A stretch of 40,849 nucleotides of DNA from Bacteroidia bacterium (GCA_020051175.1 JAGVJJ010000098.1:1-40849), one strand, 5' to 3'; positions 23,697 through 33,517 are shown, counted from the stretch's first letter. Numbers and translations: made by a program. The notes: generated by a model from the sequence alone, not told the origin.

Positions 23697-24965
23697 TTAT
23701 TCAAACGAAAGAACATTTATTTCTACCCTTCGGTTGACTGCTGCTTCAGTTTCATTTTTTGCCTTGGGAAACAGCATCTTTGTATCACCAAAGCCAATGA
23801 TTTCCATTCGTTCTTTCTCAATACCTTTTTGCACCAGGTAATCGTATACCCTTAAAGAGCGAAGTTCCGAAAGTTCCTGCGCTGATAAACCATCGGTGGT
23901 TGTACCACTGCCATTAACATGGCCTTCAATGCGGATGACCATATTTTTATTTTTTTTCATTAGATGGTACAGGGCTTCAACAGATGCGTGGCTGGCATAC
24001 AATAAAATATCAGTTCCCCCAACAAAGTTGATGCTTTTAAGCTTATACTTTTCGCCTTTTTTCAACTTTGGTAAAATGGTGCGGATGTCGGTAAATGCCT
24101 CGGGGCGTTTCTGTAATTCAGCAGTATTGATGGTTTTGGTTTCAATAAAACTTTTATCGCCACTAAATACGAGGGTATATTCCAGCCCTTCTTTTAATCC
24201 GGCTGTGAATGAATATTTGCCATCTTTTCCGGTTTCAATTTGCTTAACGGTAGTACCATTATTATCGCTCAGTAGTACTTCGGCTTTGATCGGAAGACTG
24301 TCCGGCCCAATAACAATACCGGTAATGGTCGCCTGTTTTACGTAATTGAATTTGATAGTATGGCCTTTTCCGTCAGGGTATACATTGTCAAGTACAAGCA
24401 TGAATTTATCCCCTTTTTTACCCTGCAGGGATTTGGACCAGGCCTGTCCTATACCGGCACCCACGAACTCGTTTTTTGCATCCGATGTTAGTCCTGTAAA
24501 GCCTTTTAACCGTTCATCGTCACGGGATAAGTTGGAACGTAGCGGTTTGACTTGCTTTTTTAATAAGGAAGTGCAAAAGTTGGAATCGGTGTATTTGTAG
24601 ACAATAAAATCGTAGTCGTTGGACGAATCTTTGGGAGTTATTTCAAATACAAATTCACCATCTAAACTGAGGGTAAGCAGGTACCATGCCGTATTGTGTT
24701 CCTTTTCAAAATTGAGTTTGTCCGATTTATTTGCTGCAGTTATTTCCTGCACAGCGCCAAAGCCATTGGGCGCTTGTGTTTCACCATATTTGGTGGATTT
24801 GTTGATATTGATTTTAACGGCATCCTTGCAATCGCAGCTGGTAACAGCGGGTTTGGCAGAATTAGTGGGAGCAATATTAGGGGATATGGTTTTACTTGTT
24901 ACTTTTTGTTGAGCAAACACAGTAGCAGAGTATAAAATAAGCAGCAGAGGGAGTAGGTAACGCAT
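23697..24965 (-). CDS. OmpA-family outer-membrane/peptidoglycan-binding protein
   Basis: The 422-residue protein has a signal peptide (LLPLLLILYSATVFAQQ). A middle region may be a beta-sandwich like bacterial PPC domains (AWYLLTLSLDGEFVFEITPK). A carboxypeptidase-regulatory-like Ig domain follows (ITGIVIGPDSLPIKAEVLLSD...KDGKYSFTAGL). The C-terminal OmpA-like domain has VIRIEGHVNGSG, LSELRSLRVYDYLVQKGI, IIGFGDTKMLFP and NRRVEINVLS. The usual OmpA peptidoglycan-binding Asp and Arg are in the HVN...NRRVEI region; the typical GHTD is replaced by GHVN here. It probably anchors an envelope assembly to the cell wall. Confidence 0.9.
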   Translation of the reverse strand: MRYLLPLLLILYSATVFAQQKVTSKTISPNIAPTNSAKPAVTSCDCKDAVKININKSTKYGETQAPNGFGAVQEITAANKSDKLNFEKEHNTAWYLLTLSLDGEFVFEITPKDSSNDYDFIVYKYTDSNFCTSLLKKQVKPLRSNLSRDDERLKGFTGLTSDAKNEFVGAGIGQAWSKSLQGKKGDKFMLVLDNVYPDGKGHTIKFNYVKQATITGIVIGPDSLPIKAEVLLSDNNGTTVKQIETGKDGKYSFTAGLKEGLEYTLVFSGDKSFIETKTINTAELQKRPEAFTDIRTILPKLKKGEKYKLKSINFVGGTDILLYASHASVEALYHLMKKNKNMVIRIEGHVNGSGTTTDGLSAQELSELRSLRVYDYLVQKGIEKERMEIIGFGDTKMLFPKAKNETEAAVNRRVEINVLSFE

Positions 24966-25096
24966 AGTTTTTAAAAGCTTGGTTTTTATTATAATTCAGG
25001 TAGAGAGGAAAAGATACAAAATAAGAGGATTATTTTTTTGTAGTGTGTGTTTTAACCGTAAAGGGCGCTAAGTTTACGCAAAGAAGCGCAAAGAAA

Positions 25097-26347
25097 CTAA
25101 CTATACCTAATCGCCTTTACAGGTGTTATTTTTGATATAATAAAGCTTGGAATAATCAGCATTAGCATACAACAAGCCAGAGTGCATGTGTTAAGAACAA
25201 ATATGTGTAAAATATCTATATTGACAGGAATTACAGAAACATAATATGTGGTTTGATCAAGCTTGAAAATGCCAAAACAATGCTGGATAAGTGCAATGGT
25301 TATAGCAATGCAATTACCATATAACATTCCTTTGCCAATCAAGTAAAAAGCATTGTACAAAAATATTTTCTGGATACTGCCATTTGTTGCACCCAAGGCC
25401 TTCATAATGCCAATCATATTTGTCCGCTCCAGGATAAGCACCAGCAGGGCAGAAACCATATTTATACCTGCTACAAGAATCATGAGCACAATAACTATGA
25501 TAGCATTCATATCCAGCAAATCCAGCCAGGAAAAAATGGTAGGGTATTTTTCTTTTATGGTCTGTGCATTTAAACCCTGTCCCACCATATCGTAGATTTC
25601 AACGCCCAGTTTATCAATTTCAGTATACTTTTTTATAACAATTTCAAAGCCTCCCACCTGATCAGCATCCCAATAATTTAATTTTTGAATCTGTTTAAGG
25701 TCAACAAGTACAAGGCGTTTGTCAAAATCTTCAAACCCGGTTTCATAAATTCCGGAAATGTAAAACACCTTCACGCGCTGCTCATACTGAATATGGATAC
25801 TATCTTCTTTTTGTGTCAGAAAATAAATCACCATTTTATCCTTCAACTTTAATTCCAGCTTATCAGCAAGGTATTTTGAAATAACAATGTCACGGGAAAC
25901 CCCTGTATCACTTACCGAAATGGTCGTGCCTTCCTTTAAATTGTCGTTGATGAATTTCCAGTCATAATCCTTTTCAATTCCCTTTAATAGTACGCCTTCA
26001 TTATCGGTTTTTGTTTTTAAAATACCGCTTTTTGTGGCATACACCTGTATGTGGCTTATTTCAGGATCATTCTTCAGATCTTCCAGGAATGGCTGTTGCT
26101 TACTGATGGGCTGCGGCTCATCGCTGGTATTGTTATCATAATTGGTGATTTGGATGTGGGAGCCAAAGCCGATAAGTTTATTGCGGATTTCGTTTTGGAA
26201 ACCGGTAACCACAGCAACGGTAAGGATAATGACTGCAAGTCCAAGAGCAATACCAATTACAGAAATACGAACAATTGGGTGCGATAATTGCTTACCCTTA
26301 CCTGCACCGGATATGATTCGTTTGGCTATGAAGCGTTCTGTATTCAA
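25097..26347 (-). CDS. LolC/LolE-type ABC transporter permease (FtsX/MacB family)
   Basis: The protein is 416 residues from a TTG at 26347, giving (M)NTERFIAKRIISGAGKG, which matches how the family begins. A longer ORF from a TTG at 26464 adds 39 residues but is encoded by intergenic repeat words and leaves only 28 bases to the divergent gene, so I reject it. The N-terminal helix is VRISVIGIALGLAVIILTV; a large periplasmic domain and three C-terminal helices (MNAIIVIVLMILVAGINMVS, the NAFYLIGKGMLYGN region, and TLACCMLMLIIPSFII) complete the fold. The C-terminus ends ITPVKAIRYS, as in the family. It likely releases lipoproteins from the inner membrane; the ATPase is not in the window. Confidence 0.9.
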   Translation of the reverse strand: MNTERFIAKRIISGAGKGKQLSHPIVRISVIGIALGLAVIILTVAVVTGFQNEIRNKLIGFGSHIQITNYDNNTSDEPQPISKQQPFLEDLKNDPEISHIQVYATKSGILKTKTDNEGVLLKGIEKDYDWKFINDNLKEGTTISVSDTGVSRDIVISKYLADKLELKLKDKMVIYFLTQKEDSIHIQYEQRVKVFYISGIYETGFEDFDKRLVLVDLKQIQKLNYWDADQVGGFEIVIKKYTEIDKLGVEIYDMVGQGLNAQTIKEKYPTIFSWLDLLDMNAIIVIVLMILVAGINMVSALLVLILERTNMIGIMKALGATNGSIQKIFLYNAFYLIGKGMLYGNCIAITIALIQHCFGIFKLDQTTYYVSVIPVNIDILHIFVLNTCTLACCMLMLIIPSFIISKITPVKAIRYS

Positions 26348-26386
26348 AATTCTGTTAGCTTTGACACTTAAATCTACGAATAGCGT

Positions 26387-26452
26387 CCCGATAACTATCG
26401 GGATTAAGCGAATAACGAATTGTTGTAATAATCTATTTCGATTCGTTATTCG
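26387..26452. repeat. Two palindromes in the divergent intergenic region
   Basis: cccgata-ac-tatcggg (26387-26402) is followed by arms cgaataacgaat (26409-26420) and attcgttattcg (26441-26452), perfect over 12 bases. They lie between the permease and the divergent DUF1343 gene. The cgaataacgaat word also occurs near 10130. Confidence 0.8.
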
Positions 26453-26492
26453 TATAATTTGCAATTCGTTGTAAACAAAGGTACTATTTTAC

Positions 26493-27710
26493 ATGAAGAT
26501 GAAAACGTATAAAATTGTTATACTATTTATAAGTGCTTTAATTGCTTGTAATGCAGGAGCACAGGGTATTGTGCAGGTAGATAACACGGTTAAAACCATC
26601 AATGATATAAAAGTTGGGGCTGACCGTACACAGGAATATTTACCATTGTTAAAAGGGAAAGCAGTGGCTATCGCTGCCAACCAGTCGTCAACTATTAAAC
26701 AGACTCATCTTGTAGATAGCCTGGTAGCACTGGGAATAAATGTAAAAAAAGTATTTTGTCCAGAACATGGCTTTCGTGGAACGGTAGATGCCGGTAAAAA
26801 GGTGAAAACCTATAAAGATTCAAAAACGGATTTGCCGATCATATCCCTGTACGGAAAAAATAAAAAGCCTTCACTGGCCGATTTGCAGGATGTGGATGTG
26901 GTGATATTTGACATACAGGATGTGGGTGTTCGTTTTTATACTTATTTATCTACGCTTCACTACATTATGGAGGCTTGTGCAGAAAATAATAAGTCGCTGA
27001 TTGTTCTTGATCGGCCTAATCCCAATGGGTATTATATTGACGGGCCTGTGATGGAAGAGGCTTATAAGTCATTTTTAGGTTTGCACCCGGTACCTCTTGT
27101 GTATGGCATGACCATTGGTGAGTATGCCCAGATGATCAATGGTGAGGGATGGCTGAAGGACAAGGCAAAGTGTAATTTAAAAGTAGTTACACTTCAGAAT
27201 TATACGCATTCTGATTTTTATGAGTTGCCTATAAAGCCTTCTCCCAACTTACCGAATATGTCATCGGTATACCTGTATCCAAGTCTTGGATTATTTGAAG
27301 GAACGGTGGTTTCTGTTGGTCGGGGAACAGATTTGCCTTTCCAGGTAATCGGACATCCAACGCTGAAGGAAACAACTTATTCTTTTACCCCAAAGCCACA
27401 AAGCGGGGCAATGAGCCCTAAATATAACGGTCAGGTGTGCCATGGCTTTAACTTATATGAATTTGGTAAGGAATACATGAAAGATACCAAAAAAATTTAC
27501 CTGTTCTGGCTGATGGGAACCTATAAAAACACCCCGGATAAAGCTACTTTTTTTGACGAAAATTTTAATTATCATGCCGGCAATGCTACCTTACAGAAGC
27601 AGATTAAAGATGGTGTGACGGAAGCGGACATCCGTGCCAGTTGGCAGGAGGGGATAAAAAAGTTCAAAGTTATACGCAAGAAATACCTGCTATATAAGGA
27701 TTTTGAGTAA
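26493..27710 (+). CDS. DUF1343 protein, NamZ-like exo-beta-N-acetylmuramidase
   Basis: The 405-residue protein has a signal peptide (YKIVILFISALIACNAGAQG). The DUF1343 domain then covers the rest: GKAVAIAANQSSTIKQTHLV, KVFCPEHGFRGTVDAGKKV, VVIFDIQDVGVRFYTYLSTL, LIVLDRPNPNGYYIDGPVME, and PSLGLFEGTVVSVGRGTDLPF. Characterised members (NamZ) remove MurNAc from the non-reducing ends of peptidoglycan fragments, so a role in cell-wall turnover is likely. It opens the plus-strand block and is divergent from the permease gene. The next gene starts 14 bases downstream, suggesting co-transcription. Confidence 0.92.
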   Translation: MKMKTYKIVILFISALIACNAGAQGIVQVDNTVKTINDIKVGADRTQEYLPLLKGKAVAIAANQSSTIKQTHLVDSLVALGINVKKVFCPEHGFRGTVDAGKKVKTYKDSKTDLPIISLYGKNKKPSLADLQDVDVVIFDIQDVGVRFYTYLSTLHYIMEACAENNKSLIVLDRPNPNGYYIDGPVMEEAYKSFLGLHPVPLVYGMTIGEYAQMINGEGWLKDKAKCNLKVVTLQNYTHSDFYELPIKPSPNLPNMSSVYLYPSLGLFEGTVVSVGRGTDLPFQVIGHPTLKETTYSFTPKPQSGAMSPKYNGQVCHGFNLYEFGKEYMKDTKKIYLFWLMGTYKNTPDKATFFDENFNYHAGNATLQKQIKDGVTEADIRASWQEGIKKFKVIRKKYLLYKDFE

Positions 27711-27724
27711 CTCAACCATTTTAT

Positions 27725-28153
27725 ATGAATAATCTAAAAAAGGCCGGTTTTGTCCTGATTTTTCTGGGAATAGTAGCTTTCTGCTACTCGCAAAATAATC
27801 ACGATACAATTACATTTGATACTGGCAAGCCGTTTTTGCTGGAAACAAAAAAAGTATTTTCAAATGGTGATTTGATGATTAATTTTGGGGGAAGTGTGGA
27901 TGTAATGGGAACAAACTTAAATCCCAACGATCCAACCCCAACCTCCTATTATTCTTATATAATTGAGCTGTCTGACAAAACAGCTCAAACTATAATTTAT
28001 ATAAAATCTTATGAGATTGGCAAACCGGAAGCAACTAAAGACTGGAATGGTTATCAATTTACTGTGTTGGATAACAATGTAGAAAGGTTGAAACTGCATA
28101 GTTCCCTTGAAGGCCGCGTTTTAAAGGTACAAGTTTCCCAAAAGGCTAAATAA
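27725..28153 (+). CDS. Small secreted protein of unknown function
   Basis: I do not recognise the family. The 142-residue product has a signal peptide (MNNLKKAGFVLIFLGIVAFC, then YSQ). A predicted beta-rich body (DLMINFGGSVDVMGTNLN, YYSYIIELSDKTAQTIIYIK) follows, with no cysteines after the signal. It starts 14 bases after the DUF1343 gene and is probably in the same operon, so a periplasmic role near cell-wall turnover is possible but unproven. A new promoter for ffh follows it at 28193-28223. Confidence 0.75.
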   Translation: MNNLKKAGFVLIFLGIVAFCYSQNNHDTITFDTGKPFLLETKKVFSNGDLMINFGGSVDVMGTNLNPNDPTPTSYYSYIIELSDKTAQTIIYIKSYEIGKPEATKDWNGYQFTVLDNNVERLKLHSSLEGRVLKVQVSQKAK

Positions 28154-28192
28154 GTAGTTTTAAAGAAATAGGCTTCATTTATGGCACAACCC

Positions 28193-28223
28193 TTTACATC
28201 CCTTCCAAAATTTACTAAATTTG
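28193..28223 (+). promoter_or_regulatory. Bacteroidota-type promoter for ffh
   Basis: A -33-like TTTA (28193-28196), 19 bases of spacing and a -7 box TAAATTTG (28216-28223) match the TTTG-N19-TAnnTTTG pattern with one change. The ffh ATG is 30 bases downstream of the box. Confidence 0.6.
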
Positions 28224-28253
28224 CATCCCACAAAAAAATAAAATACAAAAATC

Positions 28254-29594
28254 ATGTTTGATAGTTTAAGTAGTAAGTTAGAAAGGGCCTTCAAATTATT
28301 AAAAGGGCAGGGAAAAATTACTGAAATCAACGTATCGGAAACCATTAAGGAAATCCGCAAGGCTCTACTGGATGCTGACGTTAACTATAAAGTTGCCAAA
28401 CAATTTACTGATACCGTAAAAGAAAAAGCTCTTGGGCAAGAGGTGCTTACAGCCATTTCGCCAGGCCAGTTGATGGTGAAGATTACCCATGAAGAATTAA
28501 CCAAGCTCATGGGTGGCGAAACGGCCGAGTTTAAACTGAACCGTAACCCTACGATTATTTTAATGAGTGGTTTGCAGGGTTCCGGTAAAACCACTTTCTC
28601 TGGTAAGCTTGCCAATTATTTCAAAACAAAGCGTGGTAAAAAACCTTTATTGGTAGCCTGTGATATTTATCGTCCGGCTGCTATCCAGCAATTGCATGTT
28701 TTAGGAGAGCAGCTTGGAGTGGATGTGTTTTCACAACCTGATAATAAAGATGCTGTAGATATTGCAAAACGTGGTATTCAGCATGCCAAGGAAAATGGGA
28801 ATACGATAGTTATCATCGATACTGCCGGTCGTTTGGCTGTAGATGAAGCAATGATGAAGGAGATTGCTGCGGTTAAAAAAGCAGTGGAGCCGGATGAAAC
28901 ATTGTTTGTTGTAGATTCAATGACCGGTCAGGATGCGGTAAACACTGCAAAAGCATTTAATGATGTGCTTGATTTTGACGGTGTGGTATTGACCAAGCTG
29001 GATGGTGATACACGCGGTGGTGCTGCGCTTTCCATTAAATCGGTGGTAAACAAACCAATTAAGTTTGTTGGTACCGGGGAAAAAATGGATGCGATGGATG
29101 TGTTCCATCCGGATCGTATGGCTGACCGTATCCTTGGAATGGGTGACGTTGTAACCTTTGTAGAAAGGGCTGAAGCGCAGTTCAATGTAGAAGAGGCCAG
29201 AAAATTACAAAAGAAAATCGCTAAAAATCAGTTCAGCTTCAACGACTTCTTAGATCAGCTGCAACAGATTAAAAAGATGGGAAATATCAAGGATTTGGTT
29301 GGTATGATCCCGGGTGTTGGTAAAGCGCTGAAAAATGTAGATGTAGATGAAAATGCCTTTGTAAGCATTGAAGCTATTATTTCTTCCATGACACCTGCTG
29401 AACGTGAAAATCCGGAGATACTGAATGGAAAGCGCAGGGAACGCATTGCAAAAGGAAGCGGAAGAACTGTGCAGGATGTAAACCGCCTGATTAAGCAGTT
29501 TGAAGATACCCGCAAAATGATGAAAATGATGAGCAACAAGCAGGATATGGCCAAGCTGATGTCTCAGATGAAGAACATGCCGGGAATGAAGTAG
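28254..29594 (+). CDS. ffh: Signal recognition particle protein Ffh
   Basis: The 446-residue protein has the full SRP54 layout. An N-terminal helical bundle precedes the GTPase domain with G1 GLQGSGKTT (106-114), VACDIYRPAAIQQL, the DTAGRL motif and TKLDGDTRGGAALS. A methionine-rich M domain (TRKMMKMMSNKQDMAKLMSQ) ends in KNMPGMK. With 4.5S RNA it delivers ribosomes making membrane proteins to FtsY. The 4.5S RNA gene is not seen here. It has its own promoter at 28193-28223 and is followed by 142 bases of low-complexity repeats before folD. Confidence 0.98.
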   Translation: MFDSLSSKLERAFKLLKGQGKITEINVSETIKEIRKALLDADVNYKVAKQFTDTVKEKALGQEVLTAISPGQLMVKITHEELTKLMGGETAEFKLNRNPTIILMSGLQGSGKTTFSGKLANYFKTKRGKKPLLVACDIYRPAAIQQLHVLGEQLGVDVFSQPDNKDAVDIAKRGIQHAKENGNTIVIIDTAGRLAVDEAMMKEIAAVKKAVEPDETLFVVDSMTGQDAVNTAKAFNDVLDFDGVVLTKLDGDTRGGAALSIKSVVNKPIKFVGTGEKMDAMDVFHPDRMADRILGMGDVVTFVERAEAQFNVEEARKLQKKIAKNQFSFNDFLDQLQQIKKMGNIKDLVGMIPGVGKALKNVDVDENAFVSIEAIISSMTPAERENPEILNGKRRERIAKGSGRTVQDVNRLIKQFEDTRKMMKMMSNKQDMAKLMSQMKNMPGMK

Positions 29595-29736
29595 TACAAG
29601 GTTATTGAGTTATTAGTTAAATTATTAACTGATAATGTGCAACTAGTAACAACAATTGATTTTATAACTGGCAACCATTACCTAAATAACCTAAATAACC
29701 TAATAACTAATAACTAATAACTGTTAACCAATAACC
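29595..29736. repeat. Low-complexity (taataac)-type repeats between ffh and folD
   Basis: The spacer holds gttattagtta/taactgataa inverted words at 29613-29635, two cctaaataac units near 29679-29698, and taactaataactaataact just before folD. They are the complement type of the (ggttatt) array at 16893. No gene is visible. Confidence 0.75.
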
Positions 29737-30621
29737 ATGGCAGAAATATTAGACGGTAAATTCATTTCGCAACAAATACAGGATGAACTTTATCTTGAAG
29801 TAAACAGGATAAAAGAAAAAGGTGGTAAAATACCACATCTTGCGGCTGTTTTGGTTGGGAATGACGGTGCCAGTGAAACCTATGTTGCTGCCAAAGTAAA
29901 GGCTTGTGAAAAAGTAGGGTTTAACTCTACCCTTGTTCGGTTGCCTGAAACTACTACAGAACAGGAGCTGCTGGATAAAATTGAACTTCTGAATTCTGAT
30001 GATGAAATCGATGGCTATATTGTCCAGTTGCCTCTTCCCAAACACATCAATGAACACAAAATAGTGGAGGCTGTTGCCCCTGAAAAAGATGTGGATGGGT
30101 TTCATCCGCAGAATGTGGGACGTATGGCTTTGAATTTGCCGACTTATCTCCCGGCAACACCTTACGGAATTGTGCAGTTATTAGAGCGTTATAAAATAGA
30201 AACTAGCGGTAAACACTGTGTTGTTCTGGGCAGAAGCCATATCGTAGGCTCTCCTATGAGCATTTTAATGGCACGTAATGCATTTCCGGGAAACTGTACT
30301 GTAACCCTTTGCCACAGCCGCACTGCCAATTTAAAAGAATTTACACAAAAAGCAGATATCCTGATTGTGGCACTTGGCAAACCCGAATTTGTTACTGCCG
30401 ACATGGTAAAAGATGGGGTAGTTGTTGTTGATGTTGGTATTACACGCATTGCCTCCAACACAACAAAAAGCGGCTTTAAGCTGGTGGGAGATGTCCATTA
30501 TGATTCTGTTCTACCAAAGGCATCTTATATAACCCCCGTACCAGGTGGGGTTGGACCAATGACCATTGCTTCATTGCTTGTGAATACGTTAAAAGCGAGC
30601 AAAAAGGAAATATATAGCTGA
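29737..30621 (+). CDS. folD: Methylenetetrahydrofolate dehydrogenase / methenyltetrahydrofolate cyclohydrolase
   Basis: The 294-residue bifunctional enzyme interconverts 5,10-methylene-THF and 10-formyl-THF for purine and fMet synthesis. Family motifs are [12 protein letters not shown] with the catalytic Lys at 53, [40 protein letters not shown] at the nucleotide-binding turn, and [16 protein letters not shown] near the C-terminus. The length is normal and the ATG start fits the family N-terminus. The upstream spacer is repeat-rich and has no clear promoter box. Confidence 0.98.
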   Translation: MAEILDGKFISQQIQDELYLEVNRIKEKGGKIPHLAAVLVGNDGASETYVAAKVKACEKVGFNSTLVRLPETTTEQELLDKIELLNSDDEIDGYIVQLPLPKHINEHKIVEAVAPEKDVDGFHPQNVGRMALNLPTYLPATPYGIVQLLERYKIETSGKHCVVLGRSHIVGSPMSILMARNAFPGNCTVTLCHSRTANLKEFTQKADILIVALGKPEFVTADMVKDGVVVVDVGITRIASNTTKSGFKLVGDVHYDSVLPKASYITPVPGGVGPMTIASLLVNTLKASKKEIYS

Positions 30622-30811
30622 TATTTTCTGCAATTTTCCTGTTTTAAATTTAAACCGCACTTACCTGATCTGAGGAAAGTTTTTTCCCTTTCTGAAATTG
30701 TTGTGGAATAAATTCCGCATTTTCTCTGCAATAAATATACCTATTTCGCTGATTTCTATCTTTTTAATCTATGGCATATAAAATGGTTAAAGAAAAGCAA
30801 AAGCCATTTTT

Positions 30812-33463
30812 ATGAAAATTCTAGAAACAAAAGTGATGCGGGGGCCAAACGTATGGTCCAATTACCGCAAGAAATTAATTTATGTAAAGTTAGATATCGG
30901 AGAGTTTGAGAATTTTCCTACAGACAAAATAGATGGGTTCTATGAAAGGTTGAAAAAGCTATTACCATCATTATATTACCACGAATGTTCAGAAGGCTGT
31001 GAAGGTGGTTTTTTTGAAAGGGTAAAGAGAGGAACATGGATAGGCCATGTAATCGAGCACATTGCTTTGGAACTTCAGCTTCTTGCGGGTTCCCAGGTAG
31101 GCTTTGGAAGAACGCGCTCAGCGGAAGAGCCCGGGGTTTATAACATCGTTTTTTCTTATGAAATAGAGCAGATGGGGCTTTATGCAATTGAAGCTGCAAT
31201 GCGTATTGCTGTTGCCTTAACCAGCAGTGAGCAATATGATCTTGAAGCGGATATAAAGGAGTTGAGCTACTTAAAAGGCCGTTATGGCCTGGGGCCAAGC
31301 ACCGGCTCCATTGTTGCCGAAGCTGGATTACGAAACATCCCCTACAAGCGTTTGAATGATAGTTCACTTGTGGTGCTGGGTTACGGCAAAAAACAACGGA
31401 AAATAAGAGCAGCCATTTGTGATTCCACCAGTGGTATGGGTATTGAAATGGCTTCAGATAAAGCTGAAACAAAAAAACTGCTGTCTGCCTCCTATATTCC
31501 CGTACCCGAAGGCCAACTGGTATATGATGAAAAAGAATTGAAAGATGCGCTTGAGGACATACATTTTCCTCTTGTAGTAAAACCGCTGGACAGTAACCAT
31601 GGTAATGGTGTAACCACGCACATCACCACCGAAGGGCAGGCATTGGAAGCATTTGCTATTGCCAAAAAGTTCTCAAAAGAAGTAATAGTTGAAGAATTTA
31701 TTGAAGGATACGATTATCGCTTTCTTGTGATTGATTTCAAGATGGTTGCGGTTGCAAAGCGTACTCCTGCAATGGTTACCGGGGATGGTAAATCTACTAT
31801 CAGCCAACTGATTGAGGAAACCAATCTGGAACCGGAAAGAGGCGATGGTCACGAAAAGACAATGACAAAGATTGTAGTGGATGAAATTACAGAACACATT
31901 CTTACAAGGAAAAAAATGACATTGGATACAGTGCTTCCATTGGGTGAGATATTATTTTTGAAAGATACAGCTAACCTTAGTTCTGGCGGTACTGCACGGG
32001 ATGTGACAGATTTGGTTCATCCATACAATAAATTTATGGTTGAGCGTATAGCGAAAATCTTAAACCTCAATATCTGCGGGGTAGACATAGTAGCAAAAGA
32101 TATAAATATCCCAATTACAAGAAGTATTGGCGGAGTGGTAGAAGTAAATGCGTGTCCGGGTTTGAGGATGCACCTGAGTCCGGCAAAAGGATACGGACGC
32201 AATGTTGCGGAACCTATCGTGGACATGATGTTCCCTAATAAGGATGATGGGCGTATCCCTGTTGTAGCCATTACAGGTACAAACGGTAAAACCACGACTA
32301 CACGACTTGTTGCCCATATGGCAAAACAGGCAGGTTTTAAAGTAGGATATACTACAACTGAAGGAATTCACATTCAGGATCAGGTAGTTCATGAAGGCGA
32401 TTGTACCGGACCTCTGAGCGCGCAGGCTGTATTGTGGGATCCTACAATTGACTTTGCAGTTATTGAGTGCGCACGTGGCGGTATCCTGCGTTCAGGCCTG
32501 GGGTTCGATACCTGTGATATTAGTATTGTAACGAATATCACTGATGATCACCTGGGTTTAAAAGGCGTAAACACACTGGAAGACCTTGCAAAGGTTAAGA
32601 GTGTGGTTGCAAGAAGTACAACCGAAAACGGGTATGCCATACTCAATGCAGACGATGATTTGGTGTACGAAATGCGTCATGATGTAGATGGAAAAATTGC
32701 CTTGTTCAGTATGGATGCCAATAACCCCAGAATCCAAAGACATTGCGATAATGATGGTTTAGCTGCTTATGTAGACAATGGATACCTTGTTGTCTGTAAA
32801 GGAAAATGGAAAACCAGAATAGAGAGAATTGTTAATATTCCTTTGTCGCTCAATGGAAGGGCAGAATGCATGGTTAAGAACATTATGCCGGCTACATTAG
32901 CAGCTATTATCAGGGACTTTGATATTCATGACATACGTCAGGCTTTGAAAACCTTTATCCCTTCTGCTGAGCAGACACCGGGAAGAATGAACATTTTTAA
33001 GTTCAGTAACTTTGAAGTAATGGTGGATTACGCCCATAATCCGGACGGTTTTATGCAGCTGAAAAAGTTTATGGACAATACACAGGCCTCTGTTAAAGTA
33101 GGTATTGTTTCCGGTACTGGCGACAGGCGAGATGAAGACATTCGTACTATTGGACGCCTGTGTGCCCAGATATTTGATGAGCTTATTATAAAACATGATC
33201 ATGATTTGAGAGGTCGTACAAGAGAAGAAATAACAAGCCTTATCAGCCAGGGTGCTTACTCTGTAAAGGAAATTCCAATTCAGGTAATTTCCAATGAAGA
33301 AGAAGCAATACACCATGCGCTTGAACATGCAAGGGAAAATGCTTTTATTACAGTATGTGCCGATAAAGTATTTGAAACAATTGCCACTGTAAAACAGGCG
33401 CAAATAAAAGATGAGGAGAAGCACAAGCAAAACAGCCTTGTATATTTAAATCACAAACATTAA
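30812..33463 (+). CDS. cphA: Cyanophycin synthetase
   Basis: The 883-residue protein matches CphA1. An N-terminal domain begins MKILETKVMRGPNVWSNYRK and contains HVIEHIALELQLLAGSQVGF. An ATP-grasp domain from about 210 to 480 (FPLVVKPLDSNHGNGV, VEEFIEGYDYRFLVI, VVEVNACPGLRMHLSP) adds Asp to the chain. A C-terminal Mur-ligase-like domain with ITGTNGKTTTTRLV (near 486-499) and MVDYAHNPDGF adds Arg. The product is multi-L-arginyl-poly-L-aspartate, a nitrogen and carbon store. No cyanophycinase or isoaspartyl dipeptidase gene is in the window, so degradation must be encoded elsewhere. Transcription probably ends at the hairpin 33481-33517. Confidence 0.96.
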   Translation: MKILETKVMRGPNVWSNYRKKLIYVKLDIGEFENFPTDKIDGFYERLKKLLPSLYYHECSEGCEGGFFERVKRGTWIGHVIEHIALELQLLAGSQVGFGRTRSAEEPGVYNIVFSYEIEQMGLYAIEAAMRIAVALTSSEQYDLEADIKELSYLKGRYGLGPSTGSIVAEAGLRNIPYKRLNDSSLVVLGYGKKQRKIRAAICDSTSGMGIEMASDKAETKKLLSASYIPVPEGQLVYDEKELKDALEDIHFPLVVKPLDSNHGNGVTTHITTEGQALEAFAIAKKFSKEVIVEEFIEGYDYRFLVIDFKMVAVAKRTPAMVTGDGKSTISQLIEETNLEPERGDGHEKTMTKIVVDEITEHILTRKKMTLDTVLPLGEILFLKDTANLSSGGTARDVTDLVHPYNKFMVERIAKILNLNICGVDIVAKDINIPITRSIGGVVEVNACPGLRMHLSPAKGYGRNVAEPIVDMMFPNKDDGRIPVVAITGTNGKTTTTRLVAHMAKQAGFKVGYTTTEGIHIQDQVVHEGDCTGPLSAQAVLWDPTIDFAVIECARGGILRSGLGFDTCDISIVTNITDDHLGLKGVNTLEDLAKVKSVVARSTTENGYAILNADDDLVYEMRHDVDGKIALFSMDANNPRIQRHCDNDGLAAYVDNGYLVVCKGKWKTRIERIVNIPLSLNGRAECMVKNIMPATLAAIIRDFDIHDIRQALKTFIPSAEQTPGRMNIFKFSNFEVMVDYAHNPDGFMQLKKFMDNTQASVKVGIVSGTGDRRDEDIRTIGRLCAQIFDELIIKHDHDLRGRTREEITSLISQGAYSVKEIPIQVISNEEEAIHHALEHARENAFITVCADKVFETIATVKQAQIKDEEKHKQNSLVYLNHKH

Positions 33464-33480
33464 AAATAGTTAATGTGCAC

Positions 33481-33517
33481 AATCCCTGTTTTGCTTATTA
33501 GGAGCGAAACAGGGATT
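33481..33517 (+). terminator. Stem-loop terminator after cphA
   Basis: aatccctgttttgc (33481-33494) pairs with gcgaaacagggatt (33504-33517) with one G-T pair and a 9-base loop, 17 bases past the stop. The following TGTATTTG is only weakly T-rich. Confidence 0.65.

Noticed and set aside
30918..31472. Minus-strand ORF of 184 codons opposite cphA (also one at 32897-33430)
   Set aside because: Both are antisense to conserved cyanophycin synthetase domains, with no independent signals.
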